64,000 nt of DNA from Candidatus Enterococcus testudinis (GCF_002140915.1 NZ_NGKU01000001.1:2368528-2432527), one strand, 5' to 3'; shown: positions 6,172 through 14,892, counted from the stretch's first letter. Program-made: numbers and translations. The notes: a model not told the origin generated them from the letters alone.

Positions 6172-7584
6172 CTATTTGATGAATGGTTCTTCCTCGTAAT
6201 CCAAGACCCTGCCATCGATCAATGAACGATACCAACTTGCTGATTTTTTCAGCGAACGGGTACGTGCTTGATTCAACTCGATCCGTACGAGTCCATAGCG
6301 ATTTTTGAAAGCATTCATTGGTGAGACACAATCCGTAAAGGCCCATAGCATATACCCTTCACAATTTGCCCCTGCTTCGACCGCTTTCAACAACCAATAG
6401 AGATGCTCGCTGATGAAGGCAATCCGATAATCATCTTGCACTTGACCGCTTGCGTCCATATAGTGCTCTTCTGCTTCACGTCCCATCCCATTCTCAGTGA
6501 TCAACCATGGGATATCGCCATAATTTTCTGTCAGATAGTTTGCCATATCCAACATCACTTGCGGATAGATTTCCCAGCCGCGAGAATTATTCATGCGTTT
6601 CCCCGGTAAATCAAAGGTTTCATAGAACATCTCTGGGTGAAACGGTGTGTCTTCATGCCATTGATATCTTGGTGCTTTCACCCGTTTCGGATAATATTGG
6701 TTGATGCCTAGAAAATCGACCGGATTGTTTTTGATCATTTGCAAGTCTTCTTCCGTCGGATCAAAATAAATGTCGTGGGTTTTGCATATCTCAATCAATT
6801 CTTCTGAATAAACACCTTTGACCATTGGATCAAAAAAGACGCGGTTAAAGAACAAATCATACATCTCTTTGGCTTTTTGATCGGCTTCTGACGAAGAACG
6901 GGCGTAGACCATTTCTGGATTCAATACACAACCGATCCGACCGGGATACTTGTGTTTATGATAGACAGCTACCGCTTGTGCTGTTGCCAAGGCTTTGTGG
7001 TAATTCCACTGCATCCATTTCTTCGTATTTTGTTCATGCGGCCAGCGAATGGCATCTAGATAGCAACGGGTTTGGACCACGATTGGTTCGTTGAACGTAA
7101 ACCAGTGTTTCACACGATCGCCATATCGTTCAAAGGCAATCGATGCATAGCCGGTATACAAATCAACGACTTCTCGAGAACTCCAGCCGTCATATTTTTC
7201 CATTAAATAGGTAGGTACTTCATAATGTTCTAGACAGAGCATTGGTTCAACTCCAGCCGCGATCAACTGATCGATGACTTGATCGATATGTGCTGCGTAT
7301 TCTTCATCGACCACCAGATTCTCATAATCTGTGAAAAATCGTGCCCAATTGATTGAAGTCCGGTAATGGGTTAAATGAATCTCTTTCATCAAAGCAATAT
7401 CTTCAGGAAATTGTTCCATAAAGTTTGTCGCAACGGCAGGACCATAGCCATTGTGCCATACAAACCGTTCTTCTTTGTACCAACTGTCCAAAAATGAATC
7501 TTGCCCATCTTTCTTGCCTTGCCACCCCTCTGTTTGCCACGCAGATGATGCAGCACCTAGTATAAAATCGTTTGGTATCTTCAT
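6172..7584 (-). CDS. Glycoside hydrolase family 1 (probable 6-phospho-beta-glycosidase)
   Basis: GH1 enzyme of 470 residues. It starts with the family motif FILGAASSAWQTEG and carries the acid/base Glu166 in TFNEP and the nucleophile Glu364 in ITENG. Near the C terminus, SPMNAFKNRYG keeps the Ser and Tyr of the phosphate pocket of 6-phospho-glycosidases, but the Lys normally two residues before the Tyr is Asn, with a Lys one position earlier. It lies 18 bases downstream of a PTS EIIC gene, so hydrolysis of a phosphorylated beta-glucoside imported by that permease is the most likely role. An AAGGAG site supports the start. Confidence 0.92.
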   Translation of the reverse strand: MKIPNDFILGAASSAWQTEGWQGKKDGQDSFLDSWYKEERFVWHNGYGPAVATNFMEQFPEDIALMKEIHLTHYRTSINWARFFTDYENLVVDEEYAAHIDQVIDQLIAAGVEPMLCLEHYEVPTYLMEKYDGWSSREVVDLYTGYASIAFERYGDRVKHWFTFNEPIVVQTRCYLDAIRWPHEQNTKKWMQWNYHKALATAQAVAVYHKHKYPGRIGCVLNPEMVYARSSSEADQKAKEMYDLFFNRVFFDPMVKGVYSEELIEICKTHDIYFDPTEEDLQMIKNNPVDFLGINQYYPKRVKAPRYQWHEDTPFHPEMFYETFDLPGKRMNNSRGWEIYPQVMLDMANYLTENYGDIPWLITENGMGREAEEHYMDASGQVQDDYRIAFISEHLYWLLKAVEAGANCEGYMLWAFTDCVSPMNAFKNRYGLVRIELNQARTRSLKKSASWYRSLIDGRVLDYEEEPFIK

Positions 7585-7602
7585 ATTTTTTCAAAACTCC
7601 TT

Positions 7603-8907
7603 CTATGCCACTTCATTCACTGTTCGATTTGAGACCATCACAAATGGTAAATAAATCAAAATCGCAACAACAATACAAATGATTTGTGTGATAACAGCGC
7701 CAATATCTCCAGCCGTTGCCAAGTAGGCATTGACGATTGGCGGCATTGGCCATGGTACCATCACGACAGCTTTTGCAGCAAAACCTAAAGATGTTGCCAC
7801 ATAACCAATCGTTCCTGTAACCAACGGGGTCAAGATAAACGGAATCGCTAAAATAGGATTCAGCATGATTGGCATCCCAAAAATCACCGGTTCATTGATA
7901 TTAAAGATCCCTGGTGCCAATGAAAGCTTAGTGATCTGCCGCATATCTTCTCGTTTGCTGACCATCAAAATCGCAACCAGCAACCCAATCGTTACACCCG
8001 ATCCCCCCATGCTCATATACATATCCCAAAATGGCATCGTAATGATATTAGGCACTTCTTTGCCTGCTTCAAAGGCTTCAGTATTGACAGCGATTGCTGC
8101 AAGCAACAAAGGTTCTCTAATTGGTTTGACCATTTGATTGCCATGGATACCGATCACCCAGAAAACTTGCGCAATGAACATCAATAGCAAGATACCCGGT
8201 AAACCTTGGACAACGCCTTCTAATGGCCGTTGCACCACGTTGTAGATAATGTCGTAAGCATACATGCCTGTCAACGATTTGATAGCAAATCCCGCAGTTG
8301 CGATGATCGTTACAGTGAAAATCGTTGGAAATAATGCAGAGAAACTTGCTGAAACATTGCCTGGTACACTGTCCGGCATTTTGATCTGCAATCTTTTTTG
8401 ACGGCCTAACCACGCATACAATTCAATCGAAAGAATCGCGACGAACATCCCCAAGAATAAGCCCTTCGTATCTGTATACTGTTTGGCAAGCACGTTTTCG
8501 GCAATGACCGTCGCATCTTCATGGACAAACTCGTAAATCATTGGGTTCACAGAAAGATAAGACATCACCGCTATGATTCCTGGAAAGACACCAGAAATCT
8601 TATTCAGTTTCGCCAACTCGATCCCGATGAGAAAAACCGCATAAATCGTCAAGAAACTCAGTGTGACATAGCTGACCGCAGAAGAAATCGGTTTCAAATT
8701 TTCCAAAAAACGCAATGCGTCAATTTGGGCCAATCCATTTTCAGAATCAAACACCATTGCTGAGAACAATGTCCCGAACGCCCCAGTGATGATCACTGGA
8801 ATCAACGCAGCAAATGCATTTTTGATGACCATGATATATCGTAAACTATTGATTTTTGTCGCAAACTTCCCTAGTACATTCGCTAATTTATCTAACCCGC
8901 CTTGCAT
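7603..8907 (-). CDS. PTS EIIC permease, cellobiose/beta-glucoside (Lac) family
   Basis: Membrane permease of 434 residues with about ten hydrophobic segments. The start (LDKLANVLGKFATKIN, then IKNAFAALIPVIITGAFG) and the segments FWVIGIHGNQ and FNINEPVIFGMPIMLNP are typical of EIIC of the lactose/cellobiose family (CelB, LicC), in which the GIHG and NEP motifs form the sugar site. No EIIA or EIIB domain or gene is nearby, so it must use subunits encoded elsewhere. It is first in an operon with the GH1 gene and faces a divergent GntR regulator with a cre-like site between them. Confidence 0.92.
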   Translation of the reverse strand: MQGGLDKLANVLGKFATKINSLRYIMVIKNAFAALIPVIITGAFGTLFSAMVFDSENGLAQIDALRFLENLKPISSAVSYVTLSFLTIYAVFLIGIELAKLNKISGVFPGIIAVMSYLSVNPMIYEFVHEDATVIAENVLAKQYTDTKGLFLGMFVAILSIELYAWLGRQKRLQIKMPDSVPGNVSASFSALFPTIFTVTIIATAGFAIKSLTGMYAYDIIYNVVQRPLEGVVQGLPGILLLMFIAQVFWVIGIHGNQMVKPIREPLLLAAIAVNTEAFEAGKEVPNIITMPFWDMYMSMGGSGVTIGLLVAILMVSKREDMRQITKLSLAPGIFNINEPVIFGMPIMLNPILAIPFILTPLVTGTIGYVATSLGFAAKAVVMVPWPMPPIVNAYLATAGDIGAVITQIICIVVAILIYLPFVMVSNRTVNEVA

Positions 8908-8940
8908 AATACCCCTCCTAAAAAAATATCCTGATTTTTT

Positions 8941-8954
8941 CGTAAACGATTACA
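8941..8954 (-). promoter_or_regulatory. cre-like site upstream of the PTS-GH1 operon
   Basis: Read on the minus strand, TGTAATCGTTTACG resembles the cre consensus with mismatches at position 6 and at the last base. It lies about 35 bases before the EIIC start, where CcpA binding would block transcription. Confidence 0.5.
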
Positions 8955-9014
8955 TGACAAATGTAATCCATATAACAAGGAATGTAAACAGCCTCTGGGC
9001 TATCTGTAAGGGGT

Positions 9015-9036
9015 ATGTAAATCTCAACGTTTACAT
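9015..9036. promoter_or_regulatory. Palindromic operator in the EIIC/GntR divergent region
   Basis: Perfect inverted repeat ATGTAAA / TTTACAT with an 8-base spacer. The neighbouring sequence holds further TGTAA half-sites (around 8961 and 8982). It is the best candidate for the binding site of the adjacent GntR/UTRA regulator, controlling both directions. Confidence 0.5.
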
Positions 9037-9076
9037 ATGCGCCATTATCATCTAAGATGAGATTGAGGTGAATACA

Positions 9077-9778
9077 TTGGCAAACTACCAAGACATTGCT
9101 GCCGATCTGCGTAGCAAAATCAATCATGGATTTTACCAGAGAGCGCATAAACTACCAAAACAAAGCGAACTTGCTGATCACTATCAAACAAGTCGTGTCA
9201 CCATCCAAAAAGCATTGACAATGTTGCAAATGGAAGGCATCATTTACGCCAAAAAAGGCATCGGTACATTTATCAGCGACAGTTATTCGACGTTCGATTA
9301 TAATGCAAAAATCAACCGCGGATTAACCAAGCGCCTTGGCGAAACTGGTAAAATCACGAGTAAAATCATCTCCTTTGCGACGATTTATCCAGATGAGATT
9401 GAACAAGAAAAGTTAAAAATCACTGCAAAGCAACAAGTATATGATATCGTCCGCCTAAGGCTTTTCGATGATATCCCTGTTGTACTGGAATATACCATCA
9501 TGCCCGTACACATTATTCCTGGTATCACCACATCAGTTTTGTCCTCTTCTGTTTATGGCTACATCACCAATCAGTTGTATCAAACGATTGGTACCTCCAT
9601 TCGCAGAATCAAAGCCGATCACTCAGACACTTATGACCAACAATATTTGGCTTGTGCACCGACTGATCCGATTCTTGAAGTAGAACAGACCGTTTTTCTT
9701 GGCAATGGCACCCCTTTTGAATACTCGCAATCCCGCCATCGCTATGATATGGGTGATTTTATTGTGATCAACACCTAA
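9077..9778 (+). CDS. GntR-family regulator with UTRA domain
   Basis: About 233 residues. The N-terminal winged helix (about 1-70) reads KLPKQSELADHYQTSRVTIQKAL and ends GIGTFI; the UTRA ligand-binding domain (about 80-230) includes VVLEYTIMP and ends FEYSQSRHRYD, as in regulators that sense sugar phosphates. A GTG at 9068 could be the start, but GAGGTG there is well placed as a ribosome binding site for the TTG at 9077, which is preferred. Divergent from the EIIC-GH1 operon, so it most likely represses that operon and is released by the imported phosphorylated sugar. Confidence 0.88.
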   Translation: MANYQDIAADLRSKINHGFYQRAHKLPKQSELADHYQTSRVTIQKALTMLQMEGIIYAKKGIGTFISDSYSTFDYNAKINRGLTKRLGETGKITSKIISFATIYPDEIEQEKLKITAKQQVYDIVRLRLFDDIPVVLEYTIMPVHIIPGITTSVLSSSVYGYITNQLYQTIGTSIRRIKADHSDTYDQQYLACAPTDPILEVEQTVFLGNGTPFEYSQSRHRYDMGDFIVINT

Positions 9779-9780
9779 AA

Positions 9781-9841
9781 AACAAGACACTGACCCCAGC
9801 GCTCCTTCACTAGGAAAGAGCAGCTGTGTCAGTGTCTTGTT
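9781..9841. terminator. Long bidirectional terminator
   Basis: A perfect 14-bp stem AACAAGACACTGAC / GTCAGTGTCTTGTT encloses a 33-base loop that has its own weaker pairing. It separates the GntR gene from the convergent murein-recycling operon. Confidence 0.8.
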
Positions 9842-9857
9842 TTGCCGTCCATGCCTA

Positions 9858-10646
9858 TCAAATAGACCGGCTATCTTGAAAAAAATGCTGATAAACAAGC
9901 TGGCCAATCCTTCTTAACCAAATAATACCTTGTCCAGTTTCTTCTTGATCATAGGACAGCGCGGCTAAATAGATGCTCTGTTGATTATTTTTGAAACAAG
10001 CCACATCGTGCTCAATCAGATGCAAACGACCTGTTTTATTATACATTTGAAATTCGGGCAGATCAGCTTCCGCCAATAACCCTGGCAAACCTTCCTGATA
10101 CTGTTGTTTTGCAAAAAAAGAGGGCGTGATCTGCAAGCGGGACTCAAGGGCTAAGCACGCCATCAGCAAGCTGGCACTGGCAGCGGCAGTAATCTGATTC
10201 TCCTTGTTCTTTTCAGGTTTCATCATATAGCGTTCAAGACGAATAGCCGGATCTGTTAGAGAAGCTTGTATCTCTGACAACCCAACACGATCAATCAAAA
10301 CATTAGTCGCCGTATTATCGGATAATGCGATCATCAAAAACAGCAATTCCTTGATCTGCCAATGATCTCTTTCTGGTAAACTAGACAAAATACCCGCACC
10401 GCCGACAAGCTGTGCTGGAGGGATTACACAGCTTTCATCAAGGAAAAGTCGCGCCTCTTGAATCTGCTGCAAATAATAGCGATAGACAGCCAATTTGATG
10501 ATACTCGCCGCGGGAAAGTATTGATGGCTTTGATAACGATACAGACAGTCACTTTGTGTGCCGATCCAAAGGCCCATTTCTAAAGCTGGCTGATACTCTG
10601 CGATCAACTGATCCATCGCCTGATTGAACTGCTGATTTTCAGCCAT
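9858..10646 (-). CDS. Serine hydrolase with class A beta-lactamase fold
   Basis: Protein of 262 residues without a signal peptide. It carries the three penicillin-recognising motifs: S48-I-I-K51, S109-D110-N111 and K204-T205-G206. The ExxLN omega-loop motif of true class A beta-lactamases is absent, so it more likely hydrolyses a peptide or ester than inactivates beta-lactams. AAGGAGGCG precedes the ATG at 10646; a longer frame to 10748 would overlap the upstream gene and is not preferred. It is the last gene of the murein-peptide operon, in the place where B. subtilis carries the LD-carboxypeptidase YkfA, which suggests a step in muropeptide breakdown. Confidence 0.82.
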   Translation of the reverse strand: MAENQQFNQAMDQLIAEYQPALEMGLWIGTQSDCLYRYQSHQYFPAASIIKLAVYRYYLQQIQEARLFLDESCVIPPAQLVGGAGILSSLPERDHWQIKELLFLMIALSDNTATNVLIDRVGLSEIQASLTDPAIRLERYMMKPEKNKENQITAAASASLLMACLALESRLQITPSFFAKQQYQEGLPGLLAEADLPEFQMYNKTGRLHLIEHDVACFKNNQQSIYLAALSYDQEETGQGIIWLRRIGQLVYQHFFQDSRSI

Positions 10647-10686
10647 TGAACGCCTCCTTCTAGACTCTAGCCACATGTCGCCATGT

Positions 10687-11598
10687 TCAACGATCATGGG
10701 TTGCTGATTCTCTCCAATAACGGGCGACCACAGCCAACTCCGGTTCATATGGCGAACCGCTGATCGTGGTTTTCATCACCCGAGAGCCTGGGGTTCGTGA
10801 ATGGATCATTTGATCGTTTCCTAGATACATGCCCACATGATGCACTTCTCCTTGACCTTCTTCATAGGCAAACAAAAGCAAATCCCCCGGCAATGCTTCT
10901 TGATAAGACACCGCTGGGGCCTGTTGTGCCTGCTCAATGGTATCTCTTGGAATATTGATTCCTTGCAAGCGATGCAACGTGTACATCAATCCTGAACAAT
11001 CAAACCCGCTGCCGCTGATTCCCGCCCACACATATGGTTGGTTAACAAACTGTTCGGCTAACGCGATCATTCGTTGCGGTCTCTCCTCGCTTGCTTCCGC
11101 TGCGATGGGTGCGGCGAAATGTTTATTGATTGTACCTACCCCATGGGGTGTAGCCACTAAATAACGATCAGATGTTTCATCGACGACGGGCAAAATCGTA
11201 CCAAAGGACAATATCCGTTGCACCCGTCCCTCATCCAGATGCAATACACCCTCTTTGGCAATGATGCCTACTCGTCGTGTCCCATCATACGCAGCGAATG
11301 ATTCATTCGCCAATGTATCACTAGGTACATAACCGGGATACCCTAATGGATGCTTATTGCTTGCTTGATCCAAAACGATCACCTGTGACCAGCCATTGCT
11401 CTGGTCAATCACTTCTACGACGGTTCCATATAAGACCTCTGAGTCAACGAGATTGTCTTGATACAACCGCATCGTATCGGCATTCGTTAAGAATGTGTGC
11501 AGCTGATGGGTTGGATAACGAGTGATTCTTTCTAATACTGCATTGTTCTCTGGAGTCTTCCACAAAAAAGTTGAACTTGCTTGAATAATTTTTTTCAT
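10687..11598 (-). CDS. ykfC: NlpC/P60 gamma-D-glutamyl-L-diamino-acid endopeptidase (YkfC-like)
   Basis: Protein of 303 residues. SH3-like domains occupy about 40-160, and the NlpC/P60 catalytic domain about 175-300, with Cys201 in FDCSG, His254 in HVGMYLG and His266 as the third catalytic position. The absence of a signal peptide indicates a cytoplasmic enzyme acting on imported peptides. YkfC of Bacillus cuts the gamma-D-Glu-diamino acid bond in free muropeptides with an N-terminal L-Ala. The gene ends six bases after the epimerase gene begins its downstream spacer, in one operon with that epimerase, which uses the L-Ala-D-Glu product. Confidence 0.92.
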   Translation of the reverse strand: MKKIIQASSTFLWKTPENNAVLERITRYPTHQLHTFLTNADTMRLYQDNLVDSEVLYGTVVEVIDQSNGWSQVIVLDQASNKHPLGYPGYVPSDTLANESFAAYDGTRRVGIIAKEGVLHLDEGRVQRILSFGTILPVVDETSDRYLVATPHGVGTINKHFAAPIAAEASEERPQRMIALAEQFVNQPYVWAGISGSGFDCSGLMYTLHRLQGINIPRDTIEQAQQAPAVSYQEALPGDLLLFAYEEGQGEVHHVGMYLGNDQMIHSRTPGSRVMKTTISGSPYEPELAVVARYWRESATHDR

Positions 11599-11604
11599 CT
11601 ATTT

Positions 11605-12678
11605 CTACTCTCCTATCCCAATCCCAAGTGCATCGGTCACAATCAATTCGCCAGGTTTTACAATCACGCCTTGTTGTGTTGCAGAAATGTTCGTTGTATC
11701 CCACATAAAAGGGACATCCAAGTCGATGTAACGTACCTTCGCCATTCCTAAAGCAAAGTGAGCCGCTGCTGCCATTCCACCATACCCTTCAATCATTGAT
11801 CCCACCATAACTGGTATGTGATGCGCCTGTGCCAATGCAAATATTTTCCGTCCTTCACGAATACCACCGGACTTCATCAACTTGATATTGATCGCATCAC
11901 AGCATTTTTCTTCAATCAATCGTTTGGCATCTTGATAGGAAAAAACACTTTCATCCGCCATGATCGGCACAGTGGTATGTTCAGTCACATATTTCAGTCC
12001 GGCAAAATCAGCAGCATTTACCGGCTGTTCCACAAAGTCAATCGGAATATCTTGCCATTCATGCAATATTTGGACAGCTTCCTCTTTGGTCCATCCTTGA
12101 TTGGCATCGATTCGAAAAGGAATCTGTCCTTGCAGATGCTGATTGATTCGTCTGATTTTGGCTACTTCTTCGTCAATCGTTCCCAAGCCTAATTTGATTT
12201 TCAATGATTTGAAGCCGCTGTGTACTTTTTCCTGTGCATCATGGCACATTTTTTCTGGTGTACCAATGCTGATGGTAAAATCTGTTTCAAGTGATTGACT
12301 TGTACCGCCTAAGAAGCGGTACAAAGGCAAGTTGGCGGCTTTGGCTAAGGCATCATGCAGTGCAATATCGATCGCAGCTTTGGCACTGCTGTGTCCCTCG
12401 ACCAACTGGTCCATTTCATCTAAAAGCGTACACGAAGTATCCACTGTTTGTCCCATCAAAAAAGGGGCAAATCGCGTCGTTATATCTGAGATAATCCTTT
12501 CTTCTGTATCACCGGTGATCACCTTGGTGGGTGCGGCTTCTCCAATGCCAATGATTCCGTTGGTAAAGGTGATTGCCACACGAATGACATCTAATACTTG
12601 CACTTCCCTCAATGCCGTCTTGAAAGGCGCATTTAATTTGATGGGTATTTTTTGAATCTCAATCTTGTCAATAATCAT
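11605..12678 (-). CDS. ykfB: L-Ala-D/L-Glu (dipeptide) epimerase
   Basis: Enolase-superfamily enzyme of 357 residues. It has K160 and K162 in KIKLG, metal ligands D191 (RIDANQGW), E217 (VEQPV) and D242 (ADES), the second catalytic lysine in NIKLMKSGG, and D319-x-D321 (DLDVP) that holds the dipeptide amino group. This set matches the B. subtilis YkfB L-Ala-D/L-Glu epimerase closely. It converts L-Ala-D-Glu from peptidoglycan into L-Ala-L-Glu, which ordinary dipeptidases can cut. It lies directly between the peptide-binding lipoprotein gene and the endopeptidase gene. Confidence 0.95.
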   Translation of the reverse strand: MIIDKIEIQKIPIKLNAPFKTALREVQVLDVIRVAITFTNGIIGIGEAAPTKVITGDTEERIISDITTRFAPFLMGQTVDTSCTLLDEMDQLVEGHSSAKAAIDIALHDALAKAANLPLYRFLGGTSQSLETDFTISIGTPEKMCHDAQEKVHSGFKSLKIKLGLGTIDEEVAKIRRINQHLQGQIPFRIDANQGWTKEEAVQILHEWQDIPIDFVEQPVNAADFAGLKYVTEHTTVPIMADESVFSYQDAKRLIEEKCCDAINIKLMKSGGIREGRKIFALAQAHHIPVMVGSMIEGYGGMAAAAHFALGMAKVRYIDLDVPFMWDTTNISATQQGVIVKPGELIVTDALGIGIGE

Positions 12679-12781
12679 GTTCTTCTCCTTACTAAACGCA
12701 ACTGCTATAGCATAAAAGGGACACTACTCAGCCAAAGAAACCATGCCCTCTGAATGAGTAAAGCCCTCTGTTTGGTTCTTC

Positions 12782-14440
12782 TTATTCTGTCACGGTCACT
12801 TGTTTATAGTCATACGCTGCACCAACACTATGGATCACCAAACCTTGTATATTTGGCGAACGTAAATGTGCTTCGGCACTTTGGAACAATGGGATCACAC
12901 CTAAATCTTCATTGAGTATTTTCTCAGCATCCACCATATCTTCCCAGCGGGCTGCTGGATCATTGGCATGTTCAGTTGATGCTTGCTCAATCAATGTATC
13001 ATATGCATCGTTCAACCATTTGCCACGGTTATATGAACTGTCTTTTTTGAACAACTCTAAGAAGTTGATTGGGTCTGCATAATCCCCAATCCAATTGTTC
13101 ATCACCATCTCGAAATCGCCGTTATTAGAACGATCCAAGCGAACCGAAAACGGCACATTGGTGACTTCAACAGTCAAGCCCTCCAAAGTCTGCTGCAGCG
13201 TACCTTGAATATATTCTGCTAACTTTTTGGATTGGTCCGTATCTGACGTCAGCAATTCAAAGGACAGTTGATCAATCCCTAATTCAGACTTGGCCTTTTC
13301 CCAATAGTCTTTGGCTTGCGCTTCATCAAATGCCAGTGTTGTTTGGGCATCCTCAATGAAATCCGCTTTTGTATCTGGATTGTAGGCCAGATCAGAAGGC
13401 ACAAAGCCCACAGCCGCAATTGATCCGTTGCCCAAAATATTTTCTACAAGTTGCTGGCGATTGATACTATAAGAAATGGCTTGCCGCAAGTTTTCATTTC
13501 TAAAAGGAGAATCCTCGCTGGCTTGATTCATTTCTAAGTATTGAGTGGTCGCACTTGGCTGTATGGTGTAATCATCATGATTGACATTTTGCATCGCCAA
13601 TTCACCACTCAACGTAATATCATCCGCTTGCCCACTCTCATATAAATTAAAGGCTGTTGAAGAATCTTTGACCACATCAAAATTGATTTTCGTTAACTGG
13701 ACATTATCCGCATCCCAATAGTCTTCATTTTTGGTTAGCGACCATGCGATGTCAGTGCCAGGTCCATCATAATCAGTTAAAGCAAATGGTCCATTGTATA
13801 CAGCATCTTCACTCGTCAACGCGTATTGATCCCCAAAAGACGTAACGGCTGCTTCATTTTGCGGGAAGAAGGTCGGAAAAGCCAACAAAGAAAGAAAATA
13901 AGGTGTCGGTTTTTCTAAAGTAATCGTCACTGTGTAATCACCGTCTGTTGCTATACCCAATTCACTTTTATCTACCGAACCATCCGATATGGCAGCAGCA
14001 TTTTTGACTGGTTCAAGCATATAGGCATAATTGGATCCCGTAGCAGGATCGACTGTGCGCTGCCAACTATAGACATAGTCTGCAGCTGTCACCGGATCAC
14101 CATTCGACCATTTGGCATCTTCTCGCAAATTGACTGTATATGTCAACCCATCATCACTGACCGTCGCATCTTCACTGGCGCCAGCAATCACAGGGTCATT
14201 GTTTTCATCTAAGCGATAAAGCCCTTCGTATGCATTGTTCAAAGTAATAAAACTATAAGAATCTGTCGCCAAAGAAATATCTGCACTACCCATTTCTGCG
14301 GAGAATTGCACCGTGATCTCCTGTTTGGCACTTGTTTCACTTGATGTTCCTTGGTCTTGATCATTTGCACTACTCTGACAAGCAGCTAAAAAAAGACTGC
14401 TCGTTACTATCAACATCGTACCTTTCGCTCTTTTCCCCAT
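12782..14440 (-). CDS. Oligopeptide-binding lipoprotein (OppA/DppE family)
   Basis: ABC-transporter solute-binding protein of about 552 residues. A lysine-rich signal peptide leads to the lipobox LAAC, followed by an acidic Ser/Thr-rich linker and an SBP family 5 body (DENNDPVIAGASE, WSNGDPVTAADYVYSW, YNRGKWLNDAYD). AAGGGG is better spaced for the ATG at 14440 than for one at 14449. No permease or ATPase gene accompanies it, so it must share an Opp-type system encoded elsewhere. Its place at the head of the epimerase-endopeptidase operon suggests it captures murein peptides, as DppE does in Bacillus. Confidence 0.92.
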   Translation of the reverse strand: MGKRAKGTMLIVTSSLFLAACQSSANDQDQGTSSETSAKQEITVQFSAEMGSADISLATDSYSFITLNNAYEGLYRLDENNDPVIAGASEDATVSDDGLTYTVNLREDAKWSNGDPVTAADYVYSWQRTVDPATGSNYAYMLEPVKNAAAISDGSVDKSELGIATDGDYTVTITLEKPTPYFLSLLAFPTFFPQNEAAVTSFGDQYALTSEDAVYNGPFALTDYDGPGTDIAWSLTKNEDYWDADNVQLTKINFDVVKDSSTAFNLYESGQADDITLSGELAMQNVNHDDYTIQPSATTQYLEMNQASEDSPFRNENLRQAISYSINRQQLVENILGNGSIAAVGFVPSDLAYNPDTKADFIEDAQTTLAFDEAQAKDYWEKAKSELGIDQLSFELLTSDTDQSKKLAEYIQGTLQQTLEGLTVEVTNVPFSVRLDRSNNGDFEMVMNNWIGDYADPINFLELFKKDSSYNRGKWLNDAYDTLIEQASTEHANDPAARWEDMVDAEKILNEDLGVIPLFQSAEAHLRSPNIQGLVIHSVGAAYDYKQVTVTE

Positions 14441-14585
14441 CTGTTTCATCCCCTTCTAACATTCAGATAATTCAAACAATTCTGCATGTTAGGAAAAGTG
14501 TACCCCTTTATTTGAAGAACTGTCAATACCATCGACTCAAAAAAGAGAGTGGTTACATGGGCATGTGAACAGAGAAGAAGCCCAC

Positions 14586-14620
14586 AAAAAAAAGCGACCT
14601 TTTCCTATGAAAGATCGCTA
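14586..14620 (-). terminator. Intrinsic terminator on the minus strand
   Basis: Read on the minus strand, the stem AGCGATCTTT / AAAAGGTCGCT is followed by a run of eight or more T. It would stop transcripts entering from the right before they reach the OppA promoter. Confidence 0.75.
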
Positions 14621-14770
14621 ACGATTGACGAGATAAATTATTTGTTTCAATAGCAAACACCGAAAAAAAGGCTTAATAATCTGCCGAAAAAATAATAGAT
14701 GAAGAAAATACTGACAAAAAAATAAATCTTCAAATAAATGAAGAAAAACGTATCTATTTCGAAATGAGAG

Positions 14771-14779
14771 TGTTACACT
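14771..14779 (+). promoter_or_regulatory. Extended -10 promoter of the candidate sRNA
   Basis: TGTTACACT is an extended -10 element (TG-n-TACACT). No good -35 is present, as is usual for extended -10 promoters. The predicted start, about 14786, coincides with the first base of a long stem-loop. Confidence 0.45.
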
Positions 14780-14785
14780 GAACGA

Positions 14786-14892
14786 ACGAAGAGTACCATG
14801 CACGAGAAAACGAAAGACTTCCCCAAGTATCCATTTTCTCAAGTACTCTTCGGCATTGTTGGTACGTATAACTATTATACGTACTTTTTTTT
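14786..14892 (+). ncRNA. Candidate small regulatory RNA
   Basis: A stretch of about 107 bases with no plausible frame folds into an extended stem-loop. The outer stem is CGAAGAGTAC (14787-14796) / GTACTCTTCG (14843-14852) and the inner stem GAGAAAA (14804-14810) / TTTTCTC (14834-14840). The apical part ACTTCCCCAAGT gives a C-rich loop. It is followed by a perfect 10-bp terminator with eight T. Promoter, structure and terminator line up in order. C-rich loops in Firmicute sRNAs often pair with Shine-Dalgarno sequences; that role is inferred. It is not SRP RNA, 6S RNA or RNase P RNA by motif. Confidence 0.5.
14862..14892 (+). terminator. Intrinsic terminator of the candidate sRNA
   Basis: Perfect stem GTACGTATAA / TTATACGTAC, a three-base loop and eight T residues. 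No coding gene on this strand lies upstream. Confidence 0.85.

Noticed and set aside
9858..10646. Antibiotic-resistance beta-lactamase
   Set aside because: No signal peptide, no ExxLN omega-loop motif, and an operon context of murein-peptide recycling.
10647..10748. Longer N terminus for the beta-lactamase-fold hydrolase
   Set aside because: It would overlap the NlpC/P60 gene and place the strong AAGGAGGCG site inside the coding region.
14618..14842. A 74-residue frame on the minus strand rich in Phe and Leu
   Set aside because: It runs through the candidate sRNA and into a terminator, has no ribosome binding site, and its composition reflects the AT-rich sequence.
14786..14892. Identity of the candidate sRNA as SRP 4.5S, 6S or RNase P RNA
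   Set aside because: The length and the lack of the conserved 4.5S loop, the 6S bulge and the RNase P core motifs do not fit.
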